Positions 34,545-46,418 of a stretch of DNA of 64,000 bases are shown here, piece after piece. The DNA lies in the NCBI GenBank assembly GCA_947683625.1, contig CANTUR010000193.1, forward strand, positions 2,914,001 through 2,978,000. Reading direction: 5' to 3'. The stretch is from Mallotus nudiflorus. Its lineage: Eukaryota > Streptophyta > Magnoliopsida > Malpighiales > Euphorbiaceae. Position 1 is the stretch's first letter. The number at the start of each line of letters is the position of its first letter. A program made the translations under genes and the position numbers. The notes under the pieces are model-generated. The model worked only from the letters and a program-made list of their open reading frames with translations, had not been told where the DNA came from and did no database searches.

Positions 34545-34850
34545 TGGATAGAGTGCCAGTGGACATGTGTATTACTAAGTATTTGATCGAACATATGTAA
34601 AGTGCTGGTAGGCACGCATGGTGCTGGTGAATATCATTTCAAGCTCTAGGCACAATGTCGAACTAAGCATGAATGAGTGTTGGTGATTATTGTTTTAAGT
34701 ATTAGGTGCAATGTCAATCCAAGCATGAATAAGTGTTGATAATTATTATTCTAAGTGCTGGGTGTGGTATCAAACTAAACACGAATGAGTACTTGAAAAT
34801 GTCAAACCGAGCATGCATAGAGTGCTAGTGAGTGTCGAGTTTTTATTATG
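34545..34850. repeat. Degenerate tandem repeats next to the 3' LTR
   Basis: Variants of AGCATGAATGAGTGTTGGTG with interleaved CTAGGCACAATGTC recur about every 65-70 bases, four or more times. They occupy the same place as the 106-bp array of the Tat element at 20415, but the unit is different. Confidence 0.6.
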
Positions 34851-35410
34851 TGCCCATATATTGGATATCTTTAATGAATCATAGTTTAAAATGAATAAAA
34901 AAAGAATGCAACTTTACCATGAGTGTAGTCAACATGATATTTGATGTCATTTTATAATTCTAAGTATGGTTTCTCTACACGACCTTTGATATGTCTGTTA
35001 TTGTTCAAAATTCAAATTTTAAAACTTGTCACCTTTGTGATAGCTATGGAGATGTCTTAATTTTTGCTTTGATTATCACTCAAAGTGGGCATTTATTGCT
35101 TATTTATAATTCCCAAACTACCCTTTCAGTTAAGGTAGCCAATTTTGGTACCTAAGGGCATGTAATGTACATTTAGATTTTTTTATTATTATAAGTATGG
35201 CTCAATAGAGTTAAAAGATCACTTTTATTTTCTTTAACTTTGCCATTTTATGGACCTACTTCTTCTAGTCCTTGGCAGTGTTCTTTTCTTGTCGTTTTAC
35301 TACTGTGTTTTATGATTATCCCCTCTTACTGTTAAAAAGTTTAATTTTCCTTTAGATTATTCATCTTTTTTTTTCTTTTTCATAATTTCACTTAGATTTT
35401 TAGAATGCTT

Positions 35411-37170
35411 ATGGTTCCTAGAGAGAATTAATATTCTTCTAAGTTTGAATTTAGGGTAGATAAATGTTTGATTAGGTTGTACAAAAGAAGATTCAACATT
35501 CCTTCTGATTATAAGAAGTTTACTATAAATAGGAAGTTTAAGGCTCACAATAATTTAGAGGAAAATAATAAAATAATGATTTATGTAGACTAGTTAAAGT
35601 GAGGATTATAATTTCCCTTAGATCCTTTTGTAAGGTTTTTCTTAAACATCTATAACATTACACCTGATTAATTGCATCCTAATAGCTATCAGCTTCTAAC
35701 TGCTTTCTATAAGCTCATTTGATCTTATAGTTGAGATTCAAGTTTTGAAATCTAATAATACATGTACAGTCTGACTAAAAAGAAAGGTGAGCTAACTTAT
35801 TCTTTATCTACCCTTATTGAGTGCATCCTTTTTAAGAAGCTACTTAATATTAGCAAAGCATAGAGATATGGATATTAGAGCACAAATATGATTTTGATGA
35901 TATCTAGAGGCATTAGTACAAAGATGCTCACACTATAAAATGTTTGAGTGACCTTTTTAATGACATTTTGTCATTCCATGGTGAGTTACATTCATATTTT
36001 TTTAGATAGCCCATTCTCGTAATTATTGTCTAAGATTATATCCAAGTGCCACTAGCTCATATAAGAATTCCTAAGCATCCTATTATTGAAGTTCCTACAA
36101 GTCAAGCACTTCTGAGTCAGAAGCCAAAGGGGAAGAGGCCCTAAGGTTTAAAGGATGAGTATAAAGACCTATCTGATGGTAGAGAAATTTTGATTAGGCA
36201 CTCTTGACTACTATGAAGTCCTTATCTTAAAATCTAGATCAAGAAAATAATTCCTAAGCATCTTATCACTAAAGTTCCTACAAGTCAAGCATTTCTGAGT
36301 GAGAAGCAAAAATAGAAGAGGCCATGAGGTTTAAAGGACGAGTACAAAGACCCATCTAGTGGTGGAGAAATTTTAATTAAGCACTCTTGACTACTAGGAA
36401 GTCTCGATCTCAAAAGTTAGATCAAGACAAAATCAATCATCCATCAATTTTGAGTGATAAAATCTAAGATCACATTGTTGAAGTCTTACATCTAAAGAAA
36501 GACATGGCCAAATAGAAGGAGTCTGATTAGGATGATTGCAACAATCACTTATACTTAATTTGATGGAGGTGTGACTTTAAATTATTCATTGATTTTGTGC
36601 AATTCTATTTATAGTTGCCACTAAATTTTTATTATGTACGCCATCCAGGAAGTGCTTCATTTGAAAGATGTTTAGTAACTTTTAAAAAGTGAGGTCAACC
36701 TCAAAGAGCAAAAATTAAATGAGATAAGGATCAAGCATGAGGTGAAAATAAAAAAAGCTAAGGATATTTTAGTGTTATATCGGAATGACCGAGCTATTGA
36801 TCCTCAGATTATAAAGTGAAATAAAAGAAGAATGATGAGCTTTAACATTCACTTATTGAGATAGGGAAGAGAATCGATTCTCTTGAGAAGTAGTTGACTA
36901 AAGAGAATAAAGGTCGAAAGAGGAATTTTAAGAAGTTTCTCAATGTAGTAAAGGAATTCTTTCATGCTTTTAAACCTGATTTTTGAAGACTTCTTACTCA
37001 ACAGTATGAAGATTTTAACATTTTTTAACTAGATAACTGAGATTGCTAAAAGACAATGCACTTCTGCAACTGTTATGCAATCTAAACATCTTAAGATGAT
37101 TGAAGGAGGCACCTCTGAGGCTCAAGTTTCTTCTCATGAAGCCTCATCCGAACCTTACTCAAATAATTGA
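35411..37170 (+). pseudogene. Antisense gene of the pol-less Tat derivative
   Basis: In one frame from 35411 the decayed product shows RRFNIPSDYKKFT, then FPLDPFVRFFLNIYNI and LHPNSYQLLTAFYKL, aligned with KFPLDPFVKDFL and QLHPNSYRILTGFLQL of the antisense gene at 19960. Farther on, TKKKGELTYSLSTL and a WRYGYW-like block match TRKKGELMFSLS and WRYHFF. Stops are frequent (TAA or TGA where the other copy has Q or W). The C-terminal third is lysine- and glutamate-rich, compatible with a coiled coil, and ends SSEPYSNN before TGA. It holds a 183-bp tandem duplication. The family is Transposase_28-like; the function is unknown. Confidence 0.72.
36068..36433. repeat. Tandem duplication of about 183 bp inside the antisense gene
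   Basis: TTCCTAAGCATCYTATYA at 36068 returns at 36251 and is followed by matching CCTACAAGTCAAGCA, AAGAGGCC and GCACTCTTGACTACTA blocks. Confidence 0.85.
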
Positions 37171-37849
37171 TTATAATTATTGCTCTTTACATCATTTCAT
37201 CTTTGTACTTAATTATTATATCAATGACTAATTTTTTAGAAATGTTGTCTCTTTTACTTGTTAATGTTGAACTTTAAAGATCTAAGTCTTTATTTAATAC
37301 ATCATTGGAAGACTACTTTGAGTACCATTACTATGCATAACAAGATTTTGCTTCTTACTTGTCATCTTCATTGAAGTCCACTTGGAAAGCCTCAATCTAA
37401 TTTTTAACAACTAACTGATAACACTATTTGGCTACTTCCTAATCCCCTCTTATTGTAATGAATATACTTTTGAATGGTATCTTCATTATCAAGTATTTGA
37501 TGTTTGTTACTACTTTTGTCTTATACATATCCTATTATCCCACTATAAGTTAATGGAATATCTACTATACTGAATGTTGCTTTAGTACTTATGAAGTCTT
37601 CAAAATCTTAATCTGTAAGTTTAATAATAACATCAATACTCCTTGTTGGTTTAACACTCTTACTAATAAAAATTGTAATCAGATTATGAATAATATTCAA
37701 ATCAATTATTGATCCGCTTATTGCTTAGAAGATGTTTAATGATAAAGCACTAAATATACTCCCTTCACCCACCAATGTCCTCTTTATAAGGTAATTTTTT
37801 GGGCATGCACTTATTATTAGTGCATCATTATGAGGATAACAAATAGATT

Positions 37850-38991
37850 TTAATCATTATAAGGATGACAAACATATTTTTCATCTTTAGGACTAAAGGT
37901 TATAACTTGATCAAATTTAAATAAGGAACATACCTCACCTTAAGATCTTCTCTTTATGCCACCAAACATGGTATCTCTTTCAACTATCATATTTATATTT
38001 CCAAGAACTTCCCTATGAGTTCTTTTTGGTTCTTTATCCTTGCGTATCCAAGTATCTTGCTTCTTATCCTGTTTTAAAGTATTAGTGTACCTCTTTAGAG
38101 CATCAACTCTTTCCACTCGATTAATTTGTACTTAAAGGTCTTGACACTCATCTGTATCATAACTTTGATCCTGATGATATTTACAATTGCGACTTTGTCT
38201 CATGATTCCTTTTATAGTTGGGATAAAGGTTTCTCAGTTAAAGAATGTCAATATTTTTTTATGAGATCCACATAAGAATTTTTTTACCTATCAGCATTCA
38301 ATGAGGTAAATCTGCCTCTCTTTTGAATTCGGTAGTAGAATTTCTATCCCTTTTAGTGTTATGTTCTCTTATTTTTAGTTCTTTCTCTTCATCCTTCTTA
38401 TACATGTTCTTATCTTCATTAAGGTTAATCAACTTCGTGGCAGTAGCCATTACTTCAAAAAAAGTTTATGGCTTTTTAGTCATTGTTGTATCACATAATT
38501 TGCCCATCTGAGTGACATTTTTTAAAGCATCACTGCTTCATTACTCAGATTCTCAATTTACATTGTAATTTATTGAACTGACCCAAGTAACTTATGAGGG
38601 TTTCCCTTTCATCCTATAGACATAATTGTAAGTCATTTATAGTTTTAATCAATGGTATGTTAGAAATAAACTAAGTGCAAAACTACACAATTAATTATTT
38701 AAAAAACGAGATAGGATTTTTAGGCAATCGATGAAACCATCTTTGAGTTTTCTTTATAAGTGTACTAAGGAAGACTTAGCACAAAATAACATTAACATTT
38801 TGCAACACCATCTTTATTTGGAACATCAAAACATAAGGAATTGAATCTCCAGCTCCATCATATTGATCCAACTGATGTAGCTTGAATTTAAAAGGGATTT
38901 GAGCATTGATTATATTGTTTATAAAGGGGCTACTTCCTTCCAGAATGCATTCTTTAACATCACTCAGCCCTACCCTATTTTTATGCATCAC
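37850..38991 (-). pseudogene. gag: gag of the pol-less Tat derivative
   Basis: On the minus strand the frame at 38991-38776 includes IPFKFKLHQLDQYDG, aligned with IPSKFRIPQLD and YDGTRDP of the Tat gag near 13200. WFHRLPKNPIS follows beyond a stop, then a CKYHQDQSYDTDECQDL segment near 38180 and INMIV-type sequence near 37990 that marks the Gag-protease junction. Coding similarity fades at about 37850 with an ITFSPKDEK block. No protease active site, reverse transcriptase or integrase follows. Many stops; non-functional. Confidence 0.75.
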
Positions 38992-39714
38992 CTGCTTTAC
39001 TCAACAGGTGATATAAGTTTCTTCTAGCCGAGGGATACAAATGCTTAATTTAACTTATTTAGATTATTGTTCAATGTGTTCTTATGAGTGTATTTTAGTA
39101 TTATCATCACTAAGTACCATGACTCTGAGGTTTTCAGTTAATGTATCAGTTGGCACGACAAAATTGTTTAGTTTATATACTCCTCCTATTTGGACATTCG
39201 TCTAAGTTAGGGCAATACATTACTACTGCATCATACCTATTTAAGCCTTTAAATTATTTACTAAAGCTTCTTTAAAAAGAGGAGGTAAGTTCATATGTTG
39301 GCTAATAGAGTTTGCTTTAGCTATACTAACAGTAATAAGGAAGTCAAGGAGATTAAGGAAGTAGATCAGACATGTCTACTTGAATGTTAGTGAGGTGCAT
39401 GATAACGGGAGGATGAGAGTGTACTTCCAAAGGACGTTCCTTTGTAAGAGGTCCCCCAAAACATATAATGAGGAAGTAAAGCATCAAATTCCATGTATTC
39501 AGCATTGATTTTAAGTCGATCAAAAGGGTAAATCAATTTTTGAGGTAATAAGCTCAATAGCTACCATGGGCTAAGTTGTTCTACCAATTTGAAAGCTTGG
39601 TAGATCAAAAGGCAATGAGATGGTGCCGATTCTTAAATGGATTTCTAGTGTTATAGAAGGTTGAGCATATGACATTGAAACTTCTACAACACACAACAAT
39701 ATTTAAACAATTCA

Positions 39715-39743
39715 AAGGATAATCCCCCACAAAGAATGCCACT
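39715..39743 (-). other. Decayed primer-binding site of the pol-less Tat derivative
   Basis: On the minus strand AAGTGGCATTCTTTGTGGGG follows the LTR end TTACCA. It parallels AAGTGTCGTCGTCTGTGGGA in the Tat element at 12471. Confidence 0.5.
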
Positions 39744-40187
39744 TGGTAACTCATTCATAAATCCTTTAAATTTTCATACAAAAAAAGAGTTAGGGTAAAC
39801 TTATGGAGTTTCTCCTATAAAAACTCTTATAATTAAGTTAAAACTTTGTATATGAGAGAAAGTATTATATACAGAGAATGTAAAGCATGAATAAATTAAG
39901 AAGAGATGAGAGGTATATGTAGAGATATATAACTCAAATTTGGCTGGATTTGGACTTCTATTGTTGATAAGTCCTTGTCCTTAGAGGATTAGTTTTTCTT
40001 ATTCATATGAATGAAATATCTTTTTCCCTTATGAATTTGAACTCCTTTTAGACTTTAAAGTGTTAAACTTTCACTCTGGATCTAAATAATTATAGTGGCT
40101 ATGATGTATATATTGAAAAATACTACAAAATAGTAATGGCATTCTCTAGCCTTTTTTTTTTTTACTAGGGCCAAATTACTAAAATTT

Positions 40188-40620
40188 CACTATAAAAAAT
40201 TGATGATTTAGCAAACTAAAATTTCCATTAGTAAAGTGCTCGTCGCTAAATTATTCCATCACTAAATTTAGTGACAGACTTTAAATTCCCTTGCTAAAAT
40301 TAGCGATGGAATTTTTATTCTATTACTAAATTTAAAAATATGAAAGCAAATTGATAGCTTATTTTAGCGACTAAATTTTACGATGAAATTTTTATTCTAT
40401 TACTAAATTTTAAAATATAAAAGCAAATTGATAGCTTATTTTTCCGATGGAATTTTAAATTTTGAAGCATGAAAGGAAATTGGTAGCTTAAATTAGTGAC
40501 AGAATCTAAAATCTATCACTAAATTAGCAACAGAATCTAAATTCCATCATTAATTTAGAAATGGAATAAAAATTCTGTCACTAAATCTTTTGTTAGTAAT
40601 GAATTTTATAATTTTTAATT
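40188..40620 (+). mobile_element. CACTA-type transposon end with subterminal repeats
   Basis: CACTATAAAAAATTGATGAT opens a stretch with many copies of TAGCGATGGAATTT/AAATTCCATCGCTAA-like words in both orientations. This is the arrangement of plant CACTA (En/Spm) termini. A related repeat cluster lies at 59580-59815. The AT-rich sequence from 40620 to 41631 has no transposase that I can recognise. Confidence 0.6.
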
Positions 40621-41631
40621 TTTAATAATAAATTTTAAAAAAATAAAATAAAATATGTAATATATATAAAGCACACATTCATTGCAAAATAACCATAAAT
40701 TTAATACATTGTTAAAAAAGAAAACCTTACAAATAAGTTAAGTTCACTATTATATCTATAATGAAAAAACTACAAATAATAATTAGTCTAAATAATAATT
40801 GATTGAACCCCTCCTCAACAAAAGGCTTGGCCTCACTCAAAAAGTCTGCTACTAGTAGAACTACTATAATAATCTCATCACCAACCTGTATAACAACAAT
40901 AAAATGTAATTAGAGTTAAAAACAAAGATGAAAGCTAAAGAACCTAGAAACTTTAAAGGTAGCATATTAAATAAATTTATATGTAGAAGATGCACAAGTT
41001 TAGAATTAAATATGCATATGATAATAACTAATAAAATATAGCAATAAAAACATAAAATAAAAAATTGAAGTTAAAATTAAAAAAAAAGTAGCATGTATTA
41101 TGCTAAATAAATAGTTAAGTTTGATCATCTTATAGATTCAACATAACAAATACTCTCTTCATATAAGAGTTCAATTCATATGTAATCGGAGGCCTACCTT
41201 TATGAATAAGAAATAGAGAAGGGGCTTTATTAAGAGAAGTATAGGTTGTGACTTAATATGAATAAGAGCAGTAGCTTGTGAGCTCCAATTCTAAAAGCAA
41301 GCAAGATGAGCCATTAAAATGTAAACTTAGGAAAAAAAAGATACCTGTTAAGAGAAGTATGTGCAAACAAATCTAATAGAAATGAGATGAGGGTGAAAAA
41401 AGTAGGAGAAGAAGATGATAAACAGTGAGAATGGTGATGGTGGCGGTGAGATGAGAGCACAAAGGGTGGAGGAGGAGTGGGTGGTTGTTGAGGGTTGAAT
41501 AAGTGAAATGAAATTGAAAATGAAAAGAATAGAGAATTATGTTAGGTTAAGGGATTCATTAGTTTTATTAAAACTGCATAGTTTTGATAAAAACTATATA
41601 GGTTTATTCTTATAGATAAATTATTTAATTA
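40621..41631. other. AT-rich region between CACTA-type end and copia element
   Basis: No gene seen. 41375-41500 is purine-rich (GGTGATGGTGGCGGTGAG). It is probably interior of the interrupted CACTA-type element. Confidence 0.4.
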
Positions 41632-42761
41632 TATTGACCTTAGTAAGTTAAGCAATCTTGATTTTGATCTTAACAAATTTAATTTCGAGTAACTAATGTG
41701 TTTACTTCAAGTGTGTATAAGTTAGGGACAATTTAGAAGTCAAAATAATAATGAAATATCAAAGAAAAATAAGTCCAGACATTGTAAGTACTATATCGAC
41801 CAGACTCATTATAAGGACTAAATTTCACAAAAATTTACAATTTTGGATGAAGTCCTAATTGGGACCAAAGTAGTCCCGAGTGGGACCAAAAGGAGCATAA
41901 TTTCTTAAAATGGCAGTACCCATCTTGAGTGCATGTCCCGATTAGGACATTGCTTGTGATGGGGTAGTCCCGAGCTGGATATGACTATCTCGATCGGGAT
42001 CAAGGTAGGATTTCATATGTAACAGCTCAAAATGGTTATTTGAGACTAGTCCTGACTGGGATTAAGGATATCCCGACCAAGACCTGACAAAATACAGCTC
42101 AAAAGTTCAAATTTTCATTCAAATGAATTTGGACAATAATGGGAATAAAATCATTGCTTCCAACAGTTATAATTAGATTGCTTAAGTATAAAAAGGACCT
42201 CTAAAGACTGTTTTGAGGTTAAGAAACTTGCACATTCATTTTATACATACAAGCATTCAATTAAAGCTCTTTAAACTCTTCTCAAATATATTTTTGTTAT
42301 TATATACTCTTGTGAGAGTTGGTGAGTGTTAGAATAGATATTCTTCTTCTTTTATTTTCTAGGATTAGAAAATGGGAAATGAAATTCTATTATAAAGGAA
42401 TTGGTTTAAGTGCTTAGCCATCAAAACACTTGGGATTTTAGTTATATTATGAGCCTTAAAAACACTTGTAATTCAATTTTTGAGTAAGCCTAGAAAACTC
42501 AAATTGTAAGATTGTAAGAGTGAGCCATAAAACTCTTGTGTAATCTCAATCTTGTGAATAAGATTATGGGTGATTGAAAATCCTAACTTGGGGGTAAGTT
42601 AAGTGGAGATGTAGGATTATTTTTGAATTCAAACTCCTTAAATCTTTATGTTTTTCATTCTTCCTTCTCAACCTTCATTCAATTCTTGCAAAGAATTCCA
42701 TTAATTTCCAAATTTTATTCGATAGTCTTATTCACCCTCCCCCCTCTCTATGACTCTTTTA
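41632..42761 (+). repeat. 5' LTR of the copia element
   Basis: Opens TATTGACCTTAG and closes CTTTTA. The 3' copy has TGTTGACC and CTTTCA, so both terminal dinucleotides here carry a C:G to T:A change. A TATAAAAA box lies at 42187-42194. A cluster of GTCCCGATYGGGAC-like palindromes occupies 41851-42086. Confidence 0.9.
42187..42194 (+). promoter_or_regulatory. TATA box in the copia 5' LTR
   Basis: TATAAAAA in CTTAAGTATAAAAAGGACC, conserved as TATAAATA at the same place in the 3' LTR (near 58217). Confidence 0.6.
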
Positions 42762-42763
42762 AT

Positions 42764-42775
42764 TGGTATCAGAGC
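42764..42775 (+). other. Primer-binding site, initiator-Met type
   Basis: TGGTATCAGAGC, the classic plant retrotransposon site complementary to the 3' end of initiator methionine tRNA, two bases after the LTR. Confidence 0.9.
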
Positions 42776-42813
42776 TTGAATTCTAGGAACTTTATTGCTA
42801 AAATACAATATCA

Positions 42814-44203
42814 ATGGCGAGTGAATCTCAAATCATTTCTTGATTTAGACCATTCTTTGATGGCAATGACTATCCTCATTGGAAATTCAAGATGGAGCTA
42901 TACCTTGATTGTGATTCTATCAAACTTTGGGACATTGTCTTAAAAGGTTAGGAAGCACCTATAACCATCATTGATGGTATGGTGACTATTCTTATAAGAA
43001 GTCAATGAAGAATTTATCAAAAGGAAGAAAATTACAAAAATAAAAAGGCTATGATTACTCTAGTCTCCTCCATAATAAAAAAAAAGGAGGTAAGCTTAAA
43101 TATTGTATGTCAGCCAAGGAAATATGGGAGACCTTGGAAAATCACTATAAGGGAAACATACAAGTGAGAAGCAAAAAAGTTCAACTTCACATGTATGAAT
43201 ATGAACTTTTAAGCCTTAAGAGTCAATCACAGAGATGACTAACTGACTCAATGCTCTTCTTACAACCCTCAAGAAACTTAGTAAACATTTCACCAAGGAA
43301 GAGGTAAATAATAAGATTCTAAGAATCCTACCTAAGAAGGATTGGGAATCTTGAGTTACTTTAATTAAGGAAGCTCAAGACCTCTCCACTCTATCAACCG
43401 ATGTGCTCATTGGTAAGCTCTTGACACATGAGCTCACCATTAATAAAATAAGTGAAAAATAAGAAAAGAAAGAAGAAAAGAAAAAAAACATAACGCTAAA
43501 AGCTCTTTAAGAAGATAGTGAAGAGGAAAGTATTAACGATTCTAATGATGAAGATATTGACATTACCTTGCTCACTAAGAACTTCAAGAAGTTTTTGAGA
43601 ATGAAAAACTTCTCAAGAATAAGGGACTTCAACAAGAAGTTTAAAGGAGATAGGAAAAAAATAAAAGAGGTTACTTGTTATGAATGCAAGAAACCATGAC
43701 ACATTAGAAGTGAGTGCCCCAAACTCAAATTCAAGAACAAGGGAGCAACATATAAGAAAAAGGCATTCAAAATTACTTACGATGGTTCCTCTAAATTCGA
43801 AGAGGAAAAGGAACAACAAGAAGTGGCCAATCTTTACTTCATGGCTCTTGAAAATGACAATGAGGTACTATCTACTTCTTATTCTTCCTTTGATGATTGT
43901 GATTATTATGATGATGATGATGATGAGAGCTCTATTGTGAGCAAATTATTAGTTCATTGCAAAAGCTTATTGTTTAAGAAGAAACATTATAAGCATGAGT
44001 TAGGTAGCTTAAATGAAGAATTAGAAAGTTTAAAAAATGATTTTGCTAAACTTGTTAAATCAAATAAAAAACTTATTAGTAATGCAAAATCTTTTAATTC
44101 TTTAGAAGATCAACTTAAGAAAGCAAATGATAAAAATCATAAGCTTTCTAAAGAGGTATTAAAATTAAAGAATTCCATTGCTAAATTTAAGAGAGGAAAA
44201 TAA
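42814..44203 (+). pseudogene. gag: gag of the copia element
   Basis: Starts MASESQIIS. A copia Gag core follows: FFDGNDYPHWKFKM near 42850 and SAKEIWETLENHY near 43111. A zinc knuckle remnant lies near 43673 (CYECKKP, stop, HIRSECP: CCHC in spacing). After it come an acidic patch (YDDDDDE) and a lysine-rich coiled-coil region (43980-44203). A stop within the first ten codons, further stops and at least one frameshift (near 43220) inactivate it. Decayed linker sequence with similar composition continues to about 44850. Confidence 0.82.
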
Positions 44204-44849
44204 ACTTTAGATAGTCTTCTTGACTCTCAAAAATTTCATGGAGATACTCATGGAATTGGATATAAAAATGGAATGCATTTATCATCTTCACACATTAATT
44301 TTGTAAAAGTTTCACATGATTCCACTCCTTCTACCTCTAAAACAAATGAGATTCAAGCTTTCAAAGTTAAAAGATCTCATGTATTGAATAATAAGGAAAA
44401 GTCTTATAAGACTCATCCTTCATCAACACAAAGAGGTAAGGCTTAAACTAGAGCACCTCAACCTAAGCATGCTTATATATACACTAAACACAATCATAAT
44501 AGGCATTCTACACAACACAATGCACATAAACATTTTTCACAAAATTACCAAAATATACATTGTCATTATAAATTTATAACTCATACTATAACACAAAATA
44601 ATAGGAGATACACACCACCATAACACCAAAGGTATGTTGCACACACTAGGAAAGTATTTTATCCTAGGAGAAATAAATTTAAAAATGTTGTATGATCATA
44701 TTACATGGTTAAAGGACATACCAACAATGTATGTTTCTATAGAAAACTACATTTGAATTTACTTCCTTTAGATTATCTTGAAATTAATCAACCAAGAGTA
44801 AGAAAGGTTTGGGTTTAAAAGAACACTTAAAATGTTTTATGTAGGTGTT

Positions 44850-46418
44850 GTTGAAATCCACAAGAACAAAAAGCAAGTGGTATCTCGATAGTGGATGTTT
44901 AAGGCACATGATGGGAGACAAGGAGAAATTCAAAAAACTTGATGCTAAAGATGAAGGATATATTACATTCAGAGACAATGCAAAAGAAAAAAATTATTAG
45001 CATTAGAGAAATAGGTAATCCTCAATCCTTATTTATACATCATGTGTTGTTTGTTGATGGTCTTAAATATAATTTGCTTAGTGACATGGAAAATAAAGTA
45101 ACTTTCTATCCTAAAAATTGCTTTGTTAGTAGTCTTGATGAAAACAAAGTTATTTTTAGTAGTGAAAGAGTAGACAATGTCTATATCATTTAATTGAATA
45201 AAATTGATAACAAAGACATCAAATGCTTAATGTCTATTTCCCATGACAAATGGAAATCACATAGAAGGTTAGGACATGCAAACTTTGAGCTTTTGAATGA
45301 TCATTGTAAACATGAACTTGTGATTAGATTACCTAATATTAAATTCACTAAGGATAAACCTTGTGATCCTTGTCAAAAAGGAAAATAATCCAAGTCCTCA
45401 TTTAAGCTAAAAAATTTAGTGTCCACTTATAGACCACTTGAACTTATATATATGGATTTGTTTGGACCCACTAGAGTTGCTAGTGTCGATGGTATGCACA
45501 ATGCGTATGTATTAATAGATGACTACTCTAGATTTACTTAGGTGTGTTTGCTTGCTCATAAGAATGATACTTTTAAAGCTTTTGAAAATTTTGCTAAAAG
45601 AGCTAAAAAAGAAAAAGGTTTTTGTATTTCATCCATTAGAAGTGATCATGGAACCGAATTTGAAAATGAATTTTTCAAAAACTATTGTAATGAAAATGGT
45701 ATTTCTCATACATTTTCATCTCTAACAATTCCTCGACAAAACGGGATAGTTGAAAGGAAAAATAGAACTCTTGTGGAAATGGCTAAATAATGCTTCATAA
45801 GTATAACTTACCTCTATATTTTTAAGCAGAAGCCTTTAACACATCTTATTATATTTCAAACCAAGTCTTCAAAAGACCAATTTTAAATAAAACATCTTAT
45901 GAGCTATAGAATAATAGAAAATCTAAAATTTCTATCTAAGAGTATTTGGTTGCAAGTGCTTTATATTGAATACCAAGGACAATCTTGGAAAATTTAACTC
46001 TAAAGCCGATGAAGGAATTTTCCTAAACTACTCCATTTCTAGTAAAGAATATAGAGTATTAATAAGAGAACTCTAGTAGTTGAAGAGTCAATGCATGTTG
46101 TCTTTAATGAATCAAATTCACTTAATCCTAGAAAGGATATTTGTAGTATTGATAAGATGAGACTGTGAATACATAAGAAGAAGTTATAAGTAAACCTTTG
46201 GAACTTGAAAAACTAAACAAGGATGAACTTCTAAAGGATTGGCAATTCAAAAAAGCTCACCCACATGACCTCATCATAAATGACACTACAAAAGGGTAAT
46301 TACTAGATCTAAACTCAATTTATTGTCAATCTAGCCTTCATTTCACAAATTGAACCCAAAAATGTTGATGATGCTTTGTTGATGAATTTTGGGTCCTTGC
46401 TATGCAATAAGAGTTAAA
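44850..46418 (+). pseudogene. Protease and integrase of the copia pol
   Basis: Protease: WYLDSGCLRHMMGD near 44878, with the DSG catalytic triad. Integrase: a pre-integrase zinc domain (RRLGHANFELL, CDPCQKGK) at 45240-45385. The core follows, with YMDLFGP (first aspartate), RSDHGTEFENEFF (second) and a GIVERKNRTLVEMAK block with the catalytic glutamate (about 45752). After 45790 the frame is badly decayed up to the start of reverse transcriptase. Open stretches are 45194-45388 and 45542-45790. Confidence 0.85.

Larger units (their letters stand above)
34041..40100 (-). mobile_element. Pol-less Tat-lineage derivative (gag plus antisense gene)
   Basis: Direct repeats of about 340 bases lie at 34041-34380 and 39744-40085. 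Reading on the minus strand, the high-coordinate LTR is followed by a decayed primer site and a gag related to that of the Tat element at 12080. The remains of the start of protease come next, and then, with pol missing, a gene on the opposite strand homologous to the Tat antisense gene. A repeat-rich region precedes the other LTR. The order antisense gene, repeats, LTR is the same as in the complete Tat element. The outer limits are approximate to some tens of bases. Confidence 0.78.

Noticed and set aside
43680..43940. Overlapping plus-strand frame with MMMMM run in the copia gag
   Set aside because: It is a shifted frame over the acidic GATGAT repeat; the 43823 frame matches Gag.
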